This document shows positions 40,680 to 52,699 of a stretch of 64,000 nucleotides of DNA, one piece after another. The stretch comes from Limnomonas spitsbergensis. Its lineage: Eukaryota; Chlorophyta; Chlorophyceae; Chlamydomonadales. Where the stretch lies: positions 1,026,001 through 1,090,000 of the forward strand of contig JAYJMM010000104.1 of NCBI GenBank assembly GCA_037349105.1, in the 5' to 3' direction. A program made the position numbers and the translations under genes. The notes below the pieces were generated by a model. It searched no databases. It was not told where the DNA came from and was given only the letters and a program-made list of their open reading frames with translations. Every line of letters starts with the position of its first letter. Within the stretch, counting starts at the first letter, position 1.

Positions 40680-43070
40680 AAGGGTTTAGGGAGAATTCTT
40701 GGGTAATTGGGAGTGCAAAATGTGTCCCCGAGGAGCTGTGGTTGAAGGGTCAAGGGTTTAGGGAGGATTCTTGGGTAATTGGGAGTGCAAAATGTGTCCC
40801 CGAGGAGCTGTGGTTGAAGGGTCAAGGGTTCAGGGAGGATTCTTGGGTAATTGGGAGTGCAAAATGTGTCCCCGAGGAGCTGTGGTTGAAGGGTCAAGGG
40901 TTTAGGGAGGATTCTTGGGTAATTGGGAGTGCAAAATGTGTCCCCGAGGAGCTGTGGTTGAAGGGTGAAGGGTTTAGGGAGGATTCTTGGGTAATTGGGA
41001 GTGCAAAATGTGTCCCCGAGGAGCTGTGGTTGAAGGGTCAAGGGTTTAGGGAGGATTCTTGGGTAATTGGGAGTGCAAAATGTGTCCCCGAGGAGCTGTG
41101 GTTGAAGGGTCAAGGGTTTAGGGAGGGTTCTTGGGTAATTGGGAGTGCAAAATGTGTCCCCGAGGAGCTGTGGTTGAAGGGTCAAGGGTTCAGGGAGGAT
41201 TCTTGGGTAATTGGGAGTGCAAAATGTGTCCCCGAGGAGCTGTGGTTGAAGGGTCAAGGGTTCAGGGAGGATTCTTGGGTAATTGGGAGTGCAAAATGTG
41301 TCCCCGAGGAGCTGTGGTTGAAGGGTCAAGGGTTTAGGGAGGATTCTTGGGTCATTGGGAGTGCAAAATGTGTCCCCGAGGAGCTGTGGTTGAAGGGTCA
41401 AGGGTTTAGGGAGGATTCTTGGGTAATTGGGAGTGCAAAATGTGTCCCCGAGGAGCTGTGGTTGAAGGGTCAAGGGTTTAGGGAGGATTCTTGGGTCATT
41501 GGGAGTGCAAAATGTGTCCCCGAGGAGCTGTGGTTGAAGGGTCAAGGGTTCAGGGAGGATTCTTGGGTAATTGGGAGTGCAAAATGTGTCCCCGAGGAGC
41601 TGTGGTTGAAGGGTCAAGGGTTCAGGGAGGATTCTTGGGTAATTGGGAGTGCAAAATGTGTCCCCGAGGAGCTGTGGTTGAAGGGTCAAGGGTTTAGGGA
41701 GGGTTCTTGGGTAATTGGGAGTGCAAAATGTGTCCCCGAGGAGCTGTGGTTGAAGGGTCAAGGGTTTAGGGAGGGTTCTTGGGTAATTGGGAGTGCAAAA
41801 TGTGTCCCCGAGGAGCTGTGGTTGAAGGGTCAAGGGTTCAGGGAGGATTCTTGGGTAATTGGGAGTGCAAAATGTGTCCCCGAGGAGCTGTGGTTGAAGG
41901 GTCAAGGGTTTAGGGAGGGTTCTTGGGTAATTGGGAGTGCAAAATGTGTCCCCGAGGAGCTGTGGTTGAAGGGTCAAGGGTTTAGGGAGGATTCTTGGGT
42001 AATTGGGAGTGCAAAATGTGTCCCCGAGGAGCTGTGGTTGAAGGGTCAAGGGTTTAGGGAGAATTCTTGGGTAATTGGGAGTGCAAAATGTGTCCCCGAG
42101 GAGCTGTGGTTGAAGGGTCAAGGGTTTAGGGAGGATTCTTGGGTAATTGGGAGTGCAAAATGTGTCCCCGAGGAGCTGTGGTTGAAGGGTCAAGGGTTCA
42201 GGGAGGATTCTTGGGTAATTGGGAGTGCAAAATGTGTCCCCGAGGAGCTGTGGTTGAAGGGTCAAGGGTTTAGGGAGGATTCTTGGGTAATTGGGAGTGC
42301 AAAATGTGTCCCCGAGGAGCTGTGGTTGAAGGGTGAAGGGTTTAGGGAGGATTCTTGGGTAATTGGGAGTGCAAAATGTGTCCCCGAGGAGCTGTGGTTG
42401 AAGGGTCAAGGGTTTAGGGAGGATTCTTGGGTAATTGGGAGTGCAAAATGTGTCCCCGAGGAGCTGTGGTTGAAGGGTCAAGGGTTTAGGGAGGGTTCTT
42501 GGGTAATTGGGAGTGCAAAATGTGTCCCCGAGGAGCTGTGGTTGAAGGGTCAAGGGTTCAGGGAGGATTCTTGGGTAATTGGGAGTGCAAAATGTGTCCC
42601 CGAGGAGCTGTGGTTGAAGGGTCAAGGGTTCAGGGAGGATTCTTGGGTAATTGGGAGTGCAAAATGTGTCCCCGAGGAGCTGTGGTTGAAGGGTCAAGGG
42701 TTTAGGGAGGATTCTTGGGTCATTGGGAGTGCAAAATGTGTCCCCGAGGAGCTGTGGTTGAAGGGTCAAGGGTTTAGGGAGGATTCTTGGGTAATTGGGA
42801 GTGCAAAATGTGTCCCCGAGGAGCTGTGGTTGAAGGGTCAAGGGTTTAGGGAGGATTCTTGGGTCATTGGGAGTGCAAAATGTGTCCCCGAGGAGCTGTG
42901 GTTGAAGGGTCAAGGGTTCAGGGAGGATTCTTGGGTAATTGGGAGTGCAAAATGTGTCCCCGAGGAGCTGTGGTTGAAGGGTCAAGGGTTCAGGGAGGAT
43001 TCTTGGGTAATTGGGAGTGCAAAATGTGTCCCCGAGGAGCTGTGGTTGAAGGGTCAAGGGTTTAGGGAGG
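40680..43070 (+). repeat. Higher-order repeat of 1368 bp (19 units)
   Basis: The rare GGGAGAATTC occurs at 40690 and 42058, 1368 bp apart. The flanking pattern of GTCATT and GTTCAGG units repeats with the same shift, for example at 41131/42499 and 41491/42859. Confidence 0.8.
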
Positions 43071-44349
43071 GTTCTTGGGTAATTGGGAGTGCAAAATGTG
43101 TCCCCGAGGAGCTGTGGTTGAAGGGTCAAGGGTTTAGGGAGGGTTCTTGGGTAATTGGGAGTGCAAAATGTGTCCCCGAGGAGCTGTGGTTGAAGGGTCA
43201 AGGGTTTAGGGAGGATTCTTGGGTAATTGGGAGTGCAAAATGTGTCCCCGAGGAGCTGTGGTTGAAGGGTCAAGGGTTCAGGGAGGATTCTTGGGTAATT
43301 GGGAGTGCAAAATGTGTCCCCGAGGAGCTGTGGTTGAAGGGTCAAGGGTTTAGGGAGGGTTCTTGGGTAATTGGGAGTGCAAAATGTGTCCCCGAGGAGC
43401 TGTGGTTGAAGGGTCAAGGGTTCAGGGAGGATTCTTGGGTAATTGGGAGTGCAAAATGTGTCCCCGAGGAGCTGTGGTTGAAGGGTCAAGGGTTTAGGGA
43501 GGGTTCTTGGGTAATTGGGAGTGCAAAATGTGTCCCCGAGGAGCTGTGGTTGAAGGGTCAAGGGTTTAGGGAGGGTTCTTGGGTAATTGGGAGTGCAAAA
43601 TGTGTCCCCGAGGAGCTGTGGTTGAAGGGTGAAGGGTTCAGGGAGGATTCTTGGGTAATTGGGAGTGCAAAATGTGTCCCCGAGGAGCTGTTATTGAAGG
43701 GTCAAGGGTTTAGGGAGGATTCTTGGGAAATTGGGAGTGCAAAATGTGTCCCCGAGGAGCTGTGGTTGAAGGGTCAAGGGTTTAGGGAGGATTCTTGGGT
43801 AATTGGGAGTGCAAAATGTGTCCCCGAGGAGCTGTGGTTGAAGGGTGAAGGGTTTAGGGAGGATTCTTGGGTAATTGGGAGTGCAAAATGTGTCCCCGAG
43901 GAGCTGTGGTTGAAGGGTCAAGGGTTTAGGGAGGATTCTTGGGTAATTGGGAGTGCAAAATGTGTCCCCGAGGAGCTGTGGTTGAAGGGTCAAGGGTTCA
44001 GGGAGGATTCTTGGGTAATTGGGAGTGCAAAATGTGTCCCCGAGGAGCTGTGGTTGAAGGGTCAAGGGTTCAGGGAGGATTCTTGGGTAATTGGGAGTGC
44101 AAAATGTGTCCCCGAGGAGCTGTGGTTGAAGGGTCAAGGGTTCAGGGAGGATTCTTGGGTAATTGGGAGTGCAAAATGTGTCCCCGAGGAGCTGTGGTTG
44201 AAGGGTCAAGGGTTCAGGGAGGATTCTTGGGTAATTGGGAGTGCAAAATGTGTCCCCGAGGAGCTGTGGTTGAAGGGTCAAGGGTTCAGGGAGGATTCTT
44301 AGGTAATTGGGAGTGCAAAATGTGTCCCCGAGGAGCTGTGGTTGAAGGG

Positions 44350-47300
44350 TGAAGGGTTTAGGGAGGATTCTTGGGTAATTGGGAGTGCAAAATGTGTCCC
44401 CGAGGAGCTGTGGTTGAAGGGTCAAGGGTTTAGGGAGGATTCTTGGGTAATTGGGAGTGCAAAATGTGTCCTTGAGGAGCTGTGGTTGAAGGGTCAAGGG
44501 TTTAGGGAGGATTCTTGGGTAATTGGGAGTGCAAAATGTGTCCCCGAGGAGCTGTGGTTGAAGGGTCAAGGGTTTAGGGAGGATTCTTGGGTAATTGGGA
44601 GTGCAAAATGTGTCCCCGAGGAGCTGTGGTTGAAGGGTGAAGGGTTCAGGGAGGATTCTTGGGTAATTGGGAGTGCAAAATGTGTCCCCGAGGAGCTGTG
44701 GTTGTAGGGTCAAGGGTTCAGGGAGGGTTCTTGGGTAATTGGGAGTGCAAAATGTGTCCCCGAGGAGCTGTGGTTGAAGGGTCAAGGGTTTAGGGAGGAT
44801 TCTTGGGTAATTGGGAGTGCAAAATGTGTCCCCGAGGAGCTGTGGTTGAAGGGTCAAGGGTTTAGGGAGGATTCTTGGGTAATTGGGAGTGCAAAATGTG
44901 TCCCCGAGGAGCTGTGGTTGAAGGGTCAAGGGTTTAGGGAGGATTCTTGGGTAATTGGGAGTGCAAAATGTGTCCCCGAGGAGCTGTGGTTGAAGGGTCA
45001 AGGGTTTAGGGAGGATTCTTGGGTAATTGGGAGTGCAAAATATGTCCCCGAGGAGCTGTGGTTGAAGGGTCAAGGGTTTAGGGAGGATTCTTGGGTAATT
45101 GGGAGTGCAAAATGTGTCCCCGAGGAGCTGTGGTTGAAGGGTCAAGGGTTTAGGGAGGATTCTTGGGTAATTGGGAGTGCAAAATGTGTCCCCGAGGAGC
45201 TGTGGTTGAAGGGTCAAGGGTTCAGGGAGGGTTCTTGGGTAATTGGGAGTGCAAAATGTTTCCCCGAGGAGCTGTGGTTGAAGGGTCAAGGGTTTAGGGA
45301 GGATTCTTGGGTAATTGGGAGTGCAAAATGTGTCCCCGAGGAGCTGTGGTTGAAGGGTCAAGGGTTCAGGGAGGGTTCTTGGGTAATTGGGAGTGCAAAA
45401 TGTGTCCCCGAGGGGCTGTGGTTGAAGGGTCAAGGGTTCAGGGAGGATTCTTGGGTAATTGGGAGTGCAAAATGTGTCCCCGAGGAGCTGTGGTTGAAGG
45501 GTCAAGGGTTCAGGGAGGATTCTTGGGTAATTGGGAGTGCAAAATGTGTCCCCGAGGAGCTGTGGTTGAAGGGTCAAGGGTTCAGGGAGGGTTCTTGGGT
45601 AATTGGGAGTGCAAAATGTGTCCCCGAGGGGCTGTGGTTGAAGGGTCAAGGGTTTAGGGAGGGTTCTTGGGTAATTGGGAGTGCAAAATGTGTCCCCGAG
45701 GAGCTGTGGTTGAAGGGTCAAGGGTTCAGGGAGGATTCTTGGGTAATTGGGAGTGCAAAATGTGTCCCCGAGGAGCTGTGGTTGAAGGGTCAAGGGTTTA
45801 GGGAGGATTCTTGGGTCATTGGGAGTGCAAAATGTGTCCCCGAGGAGCTGTGGTTGAAGGGTCAAGGGTTTAGGGAGGATTCTTGGGTAATTGGGAGTGC
45901 AAAATGTGTCCCCGAGGAGCTGTGGTTGAAGGGTCAAGGGTTTAGGGAGGATTCTTGGGTAATTGGGAGTGCAAAATGTGTCCCCGAGGAGCTGTGGTTG
46001 AAGGGTCAAGGGTTTAGGGAGGGTTCTTGGGTAATTGGGAGTGCAAAGTGTGTCCCCGAGGAGCTGTGGTTGAAGGGTCAAGGGTTCAGGGAGGGTTCTT
46101 GGGTCATTGGGAGTGCAAAATGTGTCCCCGAGGAGCTGTGGTTGAAGGGTCAAGGGTTCAGGGAGGGTTCTTGGGTAATTGGGAGTGCAAAATGTGTCCC
46201 CGAGGGGTTGTGGTTGAAGGGTCAAGGGTTTAGGGAGGATTCTTGGGTAATTGGGAGTGCAAAATGTGTCCCCGAGGAGCTGTGGTTGAAGGGTCAAGGG
46301 TTTAGGGAGGGTTCTTGGGTAATTGGGAGTGCAAAATGTGTCCCCGAGGAGCTGTGGTTGAAGGGTCAAGGGTTCAGGGAGGGTTCTTGGGTAATTGGGA
46401 GTGCAAAATGTGTCCCCGAGGAGCTGTGGTTGAAGGGTCAAGGGTTCAGGGAGGATTCTTGGGTAATTGGGAGTGCAAAATGTGTCCCCGAGGAGCTGTG
46501 GTTGAAGGGTCAAGGGTTTAGGGAGGATTCTTGGGTAATTGGGAGTGCAAAATGTGTCCTTGAGGAGCTGTGGTTGAAGGGTCAAGGGTTTAGGGAGGAT
46601 TCTTGGGTAATTGGGAGTGCAAAATGTGTCCCCGAGGAGCTGTGGTTGAAGGGTCAAGGGTTTAGGGAGGATTCTTGGGTAATTGGGAGTGCAAAATGTG
46701 TCCCCGAGGAGCTGTGGTTGAAGGGTGAAGGGTTCAGGGAGGATTCTTGGGTAATTGGGAGTGCAAAATGTGTCCCCGAGGAGCTGTGGTTGAAGGGTCA
46801 AGGGTTTAGGGAGGATTCTTGGGTAATTGGGAGTGCAAAATGTGTCCCCGAGGAGCTGTGGTTGAAGGGTCAAGGGTTCAGGGAGGGTTCTTGGGTAATT
46901 GGGAGTGCAAAATGTTTCCCCGAGGAGCTGTGGTTGAAGGGTCAAGGGTTTAGGGAGGATTCTTGGGTAATTGGGAGTGCAAAATGTGTCCCCGAGGAGC
47001 TGTGGTTGAAGGGTCAAGGGTTCAGGGAGGGTTCTTGGGTAATTGGGAGTGCAAAATGTGTCCCCGAGGGGCTGTGGTTGAAGGGTCAAGGGTTCAGGGA
47101 GGATTCTTGGGTAATTGGGAGTGCAAAATGTGTCCCCGAGGAGCTGTGGTTGAAGGGTCAAGGGTTCAGGGAGGATTCTTGGGTAATTGGGAGTGCAAAA
47201 TGTGTCCCCGAGGAGCTGTGGTTGAAGGGTCAAGGGTTCAGGGAGGGTTCTTGGGTAATTGGGAGTGCAAAATGTGTCCCCGAGGGGCTGTGGTTGAAGG

Positions 47301-50300
47301 GTCAAGGGTTTAGGGAGGGTTCTTGGGTAATTGGGAGTGCAAAATGTGTCCCCGAGGAGCTGTGGTTGAAGGGTCAAGGGTTCAGGGAGGATTCTTGGGT
47401 AATTGGGAGTGCAAAATGTGTCCCCGAGGAGCTGTGGTTGAAGGGTCAAGGGTTCAGGGAGGATTCTTGGGTAATTGGGAGTGCAAAATGTGTCCCCGAG
47501 GAGCTGTGGTTGAAGGGTCAAGGGTTTAGGGAGGATTCTTGGGTAATTGGGAGTGCAAAATGTGTCCCCGAGGAGCTGTGGTTGAAGGGTCAAGGGTTTA
47601 GGGAGGGTTCTTGGGTAATTGGGAGTGCAAAGTGTGTCCCCGAGGAGCTGTGGTTGAAGGGTCAAGGGTTCAGGGAGGGTTCTTGGGTCATTGGGAGTGC
47701 AAAATGTGTCCCCGAGGAGCTGTGGTTGAAGGGTCAAGGGTTCAGGGAGGGTTCTTGGGTAATTGGGAGTGCAAAATGTGTCCCCGAGGGGTTGTGGTTG
47801 AAGGGTCAAGGGTTTAGGGAGGGTTCTTGGGTAATTGGGAGTGCAAAATGTGTCCCCGAGGGGCTGTGGTTGAAGGGTCAAGGGTTCAGGGAGGATTCTT
47901 GGGTAATTGGGAGTGCAAAATGTGTCCCCGAGGAGCTGTGGTTGAAGGGTCAAGGGTTCAGGGAGGGTTCTTGGGTAATTGGGAGTGCAAAATGTGTCCC
48001 CGAGGAGCTGTGGTTGAAGGGTCAAGGGTTCAGGGAGGATTCTTGGGTAATTGGGAGTGCAAAATGTGTCCCCGAGGAGCTGTGGTTGAAGGGTCAAGGG
48101 TTCAGGGAGGATTCTTGGGTAATTGGGAGTGCAAAATGTGTCCCCGAGGAGCTGTGGTTGAAGGGTCAAGGGTTTAGGGAGGATTCTTGGGTAATTGGGA
48201 GTGCAAAATGTGTCCCCGAGGAGCTGTGGTTGAAGGGTCAAGGGTTTAGGGAGGGTTCTTGGGTAATTGGGAGTGCAAAGTGTGTCCCCGAGGAGCTGTG
48301 GTTGAAGGGTCAAGGGTTCAGGGAGGGTTCTTGGGTAATTGGGAGTGCAAAATGTGTCCCCGAGGAGCTGTGGTTGAAGGGTCAAGGGTTCAGGGAGGGT
48401 TCTTGGGTAATTGGGAGTGCAAAATGTGTCCCCGAGGGGTTGTGGTTGAAGGGTCAAGGGTTTAGGGAGGGTTCTTGGGTAATTGGGAGTGCAAAATGTG
48501 TCCCCGAGGGGCTGTGGTTGAAGGGTCAAGGGTTCAGGGAGGATTCTTGGGTAATTGGGAGTGCAAAATGTGTCCCCGAGGAGCTGTGGTTGAAGGGTCA
48601 AGGGTTCAGGGAGGGTTCTTGGGTAATTGGGAGTGCAAAATGTGTCCCCGAGGAGCTGTGGTTGAAGGGTCAAGGGTTCAGGGAGGATTCTTGGGTAATT
48701 GGGAGTGCAAAATGTGTCCCCGAGGAGCTGTGGTTGAAGGGTCAAGGGTTCAGGGAGGGTTCTTGGGTAATTGGGAGTGCAAAATGTGTCCCCGAGGAGC
48801 TGTGGTTGAAGGGTCAAGGGTTCAGGGAGGATTCTTGGGTAATTGGGAGTGCAAAATGTGTCCCCGAGGGGCTGTGGTTGAAGGGTCAAGGGTTCAGGGA
48901 GGATTCTTGGGTAATTGGGAGTGCAAAATGTGTCCCCGAGGAGCTGTGGTTGAAGGGTCAAGGGTTCAGGGAGGGTTCTTGGATAATTGGGAGTGCAAAA
49001 TGTGTCCCCGAGGAGCTGTGGTTGAAGGGTCAAGGGTTTAGGGAGGATTCTTGGGTAATTGGGAGTGCAAAATGTGTCCCCGAGGAGCTGTGGTTGAAGG
49101 GTCAAGGGTTTAGGGAGGGTTCTTGGGTAATTGGGAGTGCAAAATGTGTCCCCGAGGAGCTGTGGTTGAAGGGTCAAGGGTTCAGGGAGGGTTCTTGGGT
49201 AATTGGGAGTGCAAAATGTGTCCTCGAGGAGCTGTGGTTGAAGGGTCAAGGGTTCAGGGAGGGTTCTTGGGTAATTGGGAGTGCAAAATGTGTCCCCGAG
49301 GGGTTGTGGTTGAAGGGTCAAGGGTTCAGGGAGGGTTCTTGGGTAATTGGGAGTGCAAAATGTGTCCCCGAGGGGCTGTGGTTGAAGGGTCAAGGGTTCA
49401 GGGAGGATTCTTGGGTAATTGGGAGTGCAAAATGTGTCCCCGAGGAGCTGTGGTTGAAGGGTCAAGGGTTCAGGGAGGGTTCTTGGGTAATTGGGAGTGC
49501 AAAATGTGTCCCCGAGGAGCTGTGGTTGAAGGGTCAAGGGTTTAGGGAGGATTCTTGGGTAATTGGGAGTGCAAAATGTGTCCCCGAGGAGCTGTGGTTG
49601 AAGGGTCAAGGGTTTAGGGAGGGTTCTTGGGTAATTGGGAGTGCAAAGTGTGTCCCCGAGGAGCTGTGGTTGAAGGGTCAAGGGTTCAGGGAGGGTTCTT
49701 GGGTAATTGGGAGTGCAAAATGTGTCCCCGAGGAGCTGTGGTTGAAGGGTCAAGGGTTTAGGGAGGGTTCTTGGGTAATTGGGAGTGCAAAATGTGTCCC
49801 CGAGGGGTTGTGGTTGAAGGGTCAAGGGTTTAGGGAGGGTTCTTGGGTAATTGGGAGTGCAAAATGTGTCCCCGAGGAGCTGTGGTTGAAGGGTCAAGGG
49901 TTTAGGGAGGGTTCTTGGGTAATTGGGAGTGCAAAATGTGTCCCCGAGGAGCTGTGGTTGAAGGGTCAAGGGTTCAGGGAGGATTCTTGGGTAATTGGGA
50001 GTGCAAAATGTGTCCCCGAGGAGCTGTGGTTGAAGGGTCAAGGGTTCAGGGAGGGTTCTTGGGTAATTGGGAGTGCAAAATGTGTCCCCGAGGAGCTGTG
50101 GTTGAAGGGTCAAGGGTTTAGGGAGGGTTCTTGGGTAATTGGGAGTGCAAAATGTGTCCCCGAGGGGCTGTGGTTGAAGGGTCAAGGGTTCAGGGAGGAT
50201 TCTTGGGTAATTGGGAGTGCAAAATGTGTCCCCGAGGAGCTGTGGTTGAAGGGTCAAGGGTTCAGGGAGGGTTCTTGGATAATTGGGAGTGCAAAATGTG

Positions 50301-51450
50301 TCCCCGAGGAGCTGTGGTTGAAGGGTCAAGGGTTTAGGGAGGATTCTTGGGTAATTGGGAGTGCAAAATGTGTCCCCGAGGAGCTGTGGTTGAAGGGTCA
50401 AGGGTTTAGGGAGGGTTCTTGGGTAATTGGGAGTGCAAAATGTGTCCCCGAGGAGCTGTGGTTGAAGGGTCAAGGGTTCAGGGAGGGTTCTTGGGTAATT
50501 GGGAGTGCAAAATGTGTCCTCGAGGAGCTGTGGTTGAAGGGTCAAGGGTTCAGGGAGGGTTCTTGGGTAATTGGGAGTGCAAAATGTGTCCCCGAGGGGT
50601 TGTGGTTGAAGGGTCAAGGGTTCAGGGAGGGTTCTTGGGTAATTGGGAGTGCAAAATGTGTCCCCGAGGGGCTGTGGTTGAAGGGTCAAGGGTTCAGGGA
50701 GGATTCTTGGGTAATTGGGAGTGCAAAATGTGTCCCCGAGGAGCTGTGGTTGAAGGGTCAAGGGTTCAGGGAGGGTTCTTGGGTAATTGGGAGTGCAAAA
50801 TGTGTCCCCGAGGAGCTGTGGTTGAAGGGTCAAGGGTTTAGGGAGGATTCTTGGGTAATTGGGAGTGCAAAATGTGTCCCCGAGGAGCTGTGGTTGAAGG
50901 GTCAAGGGTTTAGGGAGGGTTCTTGGGTAATTGGGAGTGCAAAGTGTGTCCCCGAGGAGCTGTGGTTGAAGGGTCAAGGGTTCAGGGAGGGTTCTTGGGT
51001 AATTGGGAGTGCAAAATGTGTCCCCGAGGAGCTGTGGTTGAAGGGTCAAGGGTTTAGGGAGGGTTCTTGGGTAATTGGGAGTGCAAAATGTGTCCCCGAG
51101 GGGTTGTGGTTGAAGGGTCAAGGGTTTAGGGAGGGTTCTTGGGTAATTGGGAGTGCAAAATGTGTCCCCGAGGAGCTGTGGTTGAAGGGTCAAGGGTTTA
51201 GGGAGGGTTCTTGGGTAATTGGGAGTGCAAAATGTGTCCCCGAGGAGCTGTGGTTGAAGGGTCAAGGGTTCAGGGAGGATTCTTGGGTAATTGGGAGTGC
51301 AAAATGTGTCCCCGAGGAGCTGTGGTTGAAGGGTCAAGGGTTCAGGGAGGGTTCTTGGGTAATTGGGAGTGCAAAATGTGTCCCCGAGGGGTTGTGGTTG
51401 AAGGGTCAAGGGTTTAGGGAGGGTTCTTGGGTAATTGGGAGTGCAAAATG
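44350..51450 (+). repeat. Nested higher-order repeats of 648 to 2088 bp
   Basis: TCCTTGAGG occurs near 44470 and 46558 (2088 bp, 29 units), while AATGTTTCC near 45259 and 46915 gives 1656 bp (23 units). The six-unit difference marks a block indel between copies. GCAAAGTGTG recurs near 46047, 47631, 48279, 49647 and 50943. The segment at 49123-49980 recurs at 50419-51276 with an exact shift of 1296 bp (18 units). Confidence 0.75.
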
Positions 51451-52699
51451 TGTCCCCGAGGAGCTGTGGTTGAAGGGTCAAGGGTTTAGGGAGGGTTCTT
51501 GGGTCATTGGAAGTGCAAAATGTGTCCCCGAGGAGCTGTGGTTGAAGGGTCAAGGGTTCAGGGAGGATTCTTGGGTAATTGGGAGTGCAAAATGTGTCCC
51601 CGAGGAGCTGTGGTTGAAGGGTCAAGGGTTCAGGGAGGATTCTTGGGTAATTGGGAGTGCAAAATGTGTCCCCGAGGAGCTGTGGTTGAAGGGTCAAGGG
51701 TTTATGGAGGATTCTTGGGTAATTGGGAGTGCAAAATGTGTCCCCGAGGAGCTGTGGTTGAAGGGTCAAGGGTTCAGGGAGGGTTCTTGGGTAATTGGGA
51801 GTGCAAAATGTGTCCCCGAGGAGCTGTGGTTGAAGGGTCAAGGGTTTAGGGAGGGTTCTTGGGTAATTGGGAGTGCAAAATGTGTCCCCGAGGAGCTGTG
51901 GTTGAAGGGTCAAGGGTTCAGGGAGGATTCTTGGGTAATTGGGAGTGCAAAATGTGTCCCCGAGGAGCTGTGGTTGAAGGGTCAAGGGTTTAGGGAGGAT
52001 TCTTGGGTAATTGGGAGTGCAAAATGTGTCCCCGAGGAGCTGTGGTTGAAGGGTCAAGGGTTCAGGGAGGATTCTTGGGTAATTGGGAGTGCAAAATGTG
52101 TCCCCGAGGGGCTGTGGTTGAAGGGTCAAGGGTTTAGGGAGGGTTCTTGGGTAATTGGGAGTGCAAAATGTGTCCCCGAGGAGCTGTGGTTGAAGGGTCA
52201 AGGGTTTAGGGAGGGTTCTTGGGTAATTGGGAGTGCAAAATGTGTCCCCGAGGAGCTGTGGTTGAAGGGTCAAGGGTTTAGGGAGGATTCTTGGGTAATT
52301 GGGAGTGCAAAATGTGTCCCCGAGGAGCTGTGGTTGAAGGGTCAAGGGTTCAGGGAGGATTCTTGGGTAATTGGGAGTGCAAAATGTGTCCCCGAGGAGC
52401 TGTGGTTGAAGGGTCAAGGGTTTAGGGAGGATTCTTGGGTAATTGGGAGTGCAAAATGTGTCCCCGAGGAGCTGTGGTTGAAGGGTCAAGGGTTCAGGGA
52501 GGATTCTTGGGTAATTGGGAGTGCAAAATGTGTCCCCGAGGAGCTGTGGTTGAAGGGTCAAGGGTTCAGGGAGGATTCTTGGGTAATTGGGAGTGCAAAA
52601 TGTGTCCCCGAGGAGCTGTGGTTGAAGGGTCAAGGGTTTAGGGAGGATTCTTGGGTAATTGGGAGTGCAAAATGTGTCCCCGAGGAGCTGTGGTTGAAG

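Noticed and set aside
22349..44302. Plus-strand frame of 7317 codons through the satellite, and the 4278-codon frame from 44774
   Set aside because: A 72-bp unit is exactly 24 codons, so any unit free of stops gives an endless frame. The minus strand is equally open. The first 70 codons run antisense to rhodanese exon 1. Variant sites show no consistent synonymous bias, and single-base insertions near 57471 and 58327 break the frame.
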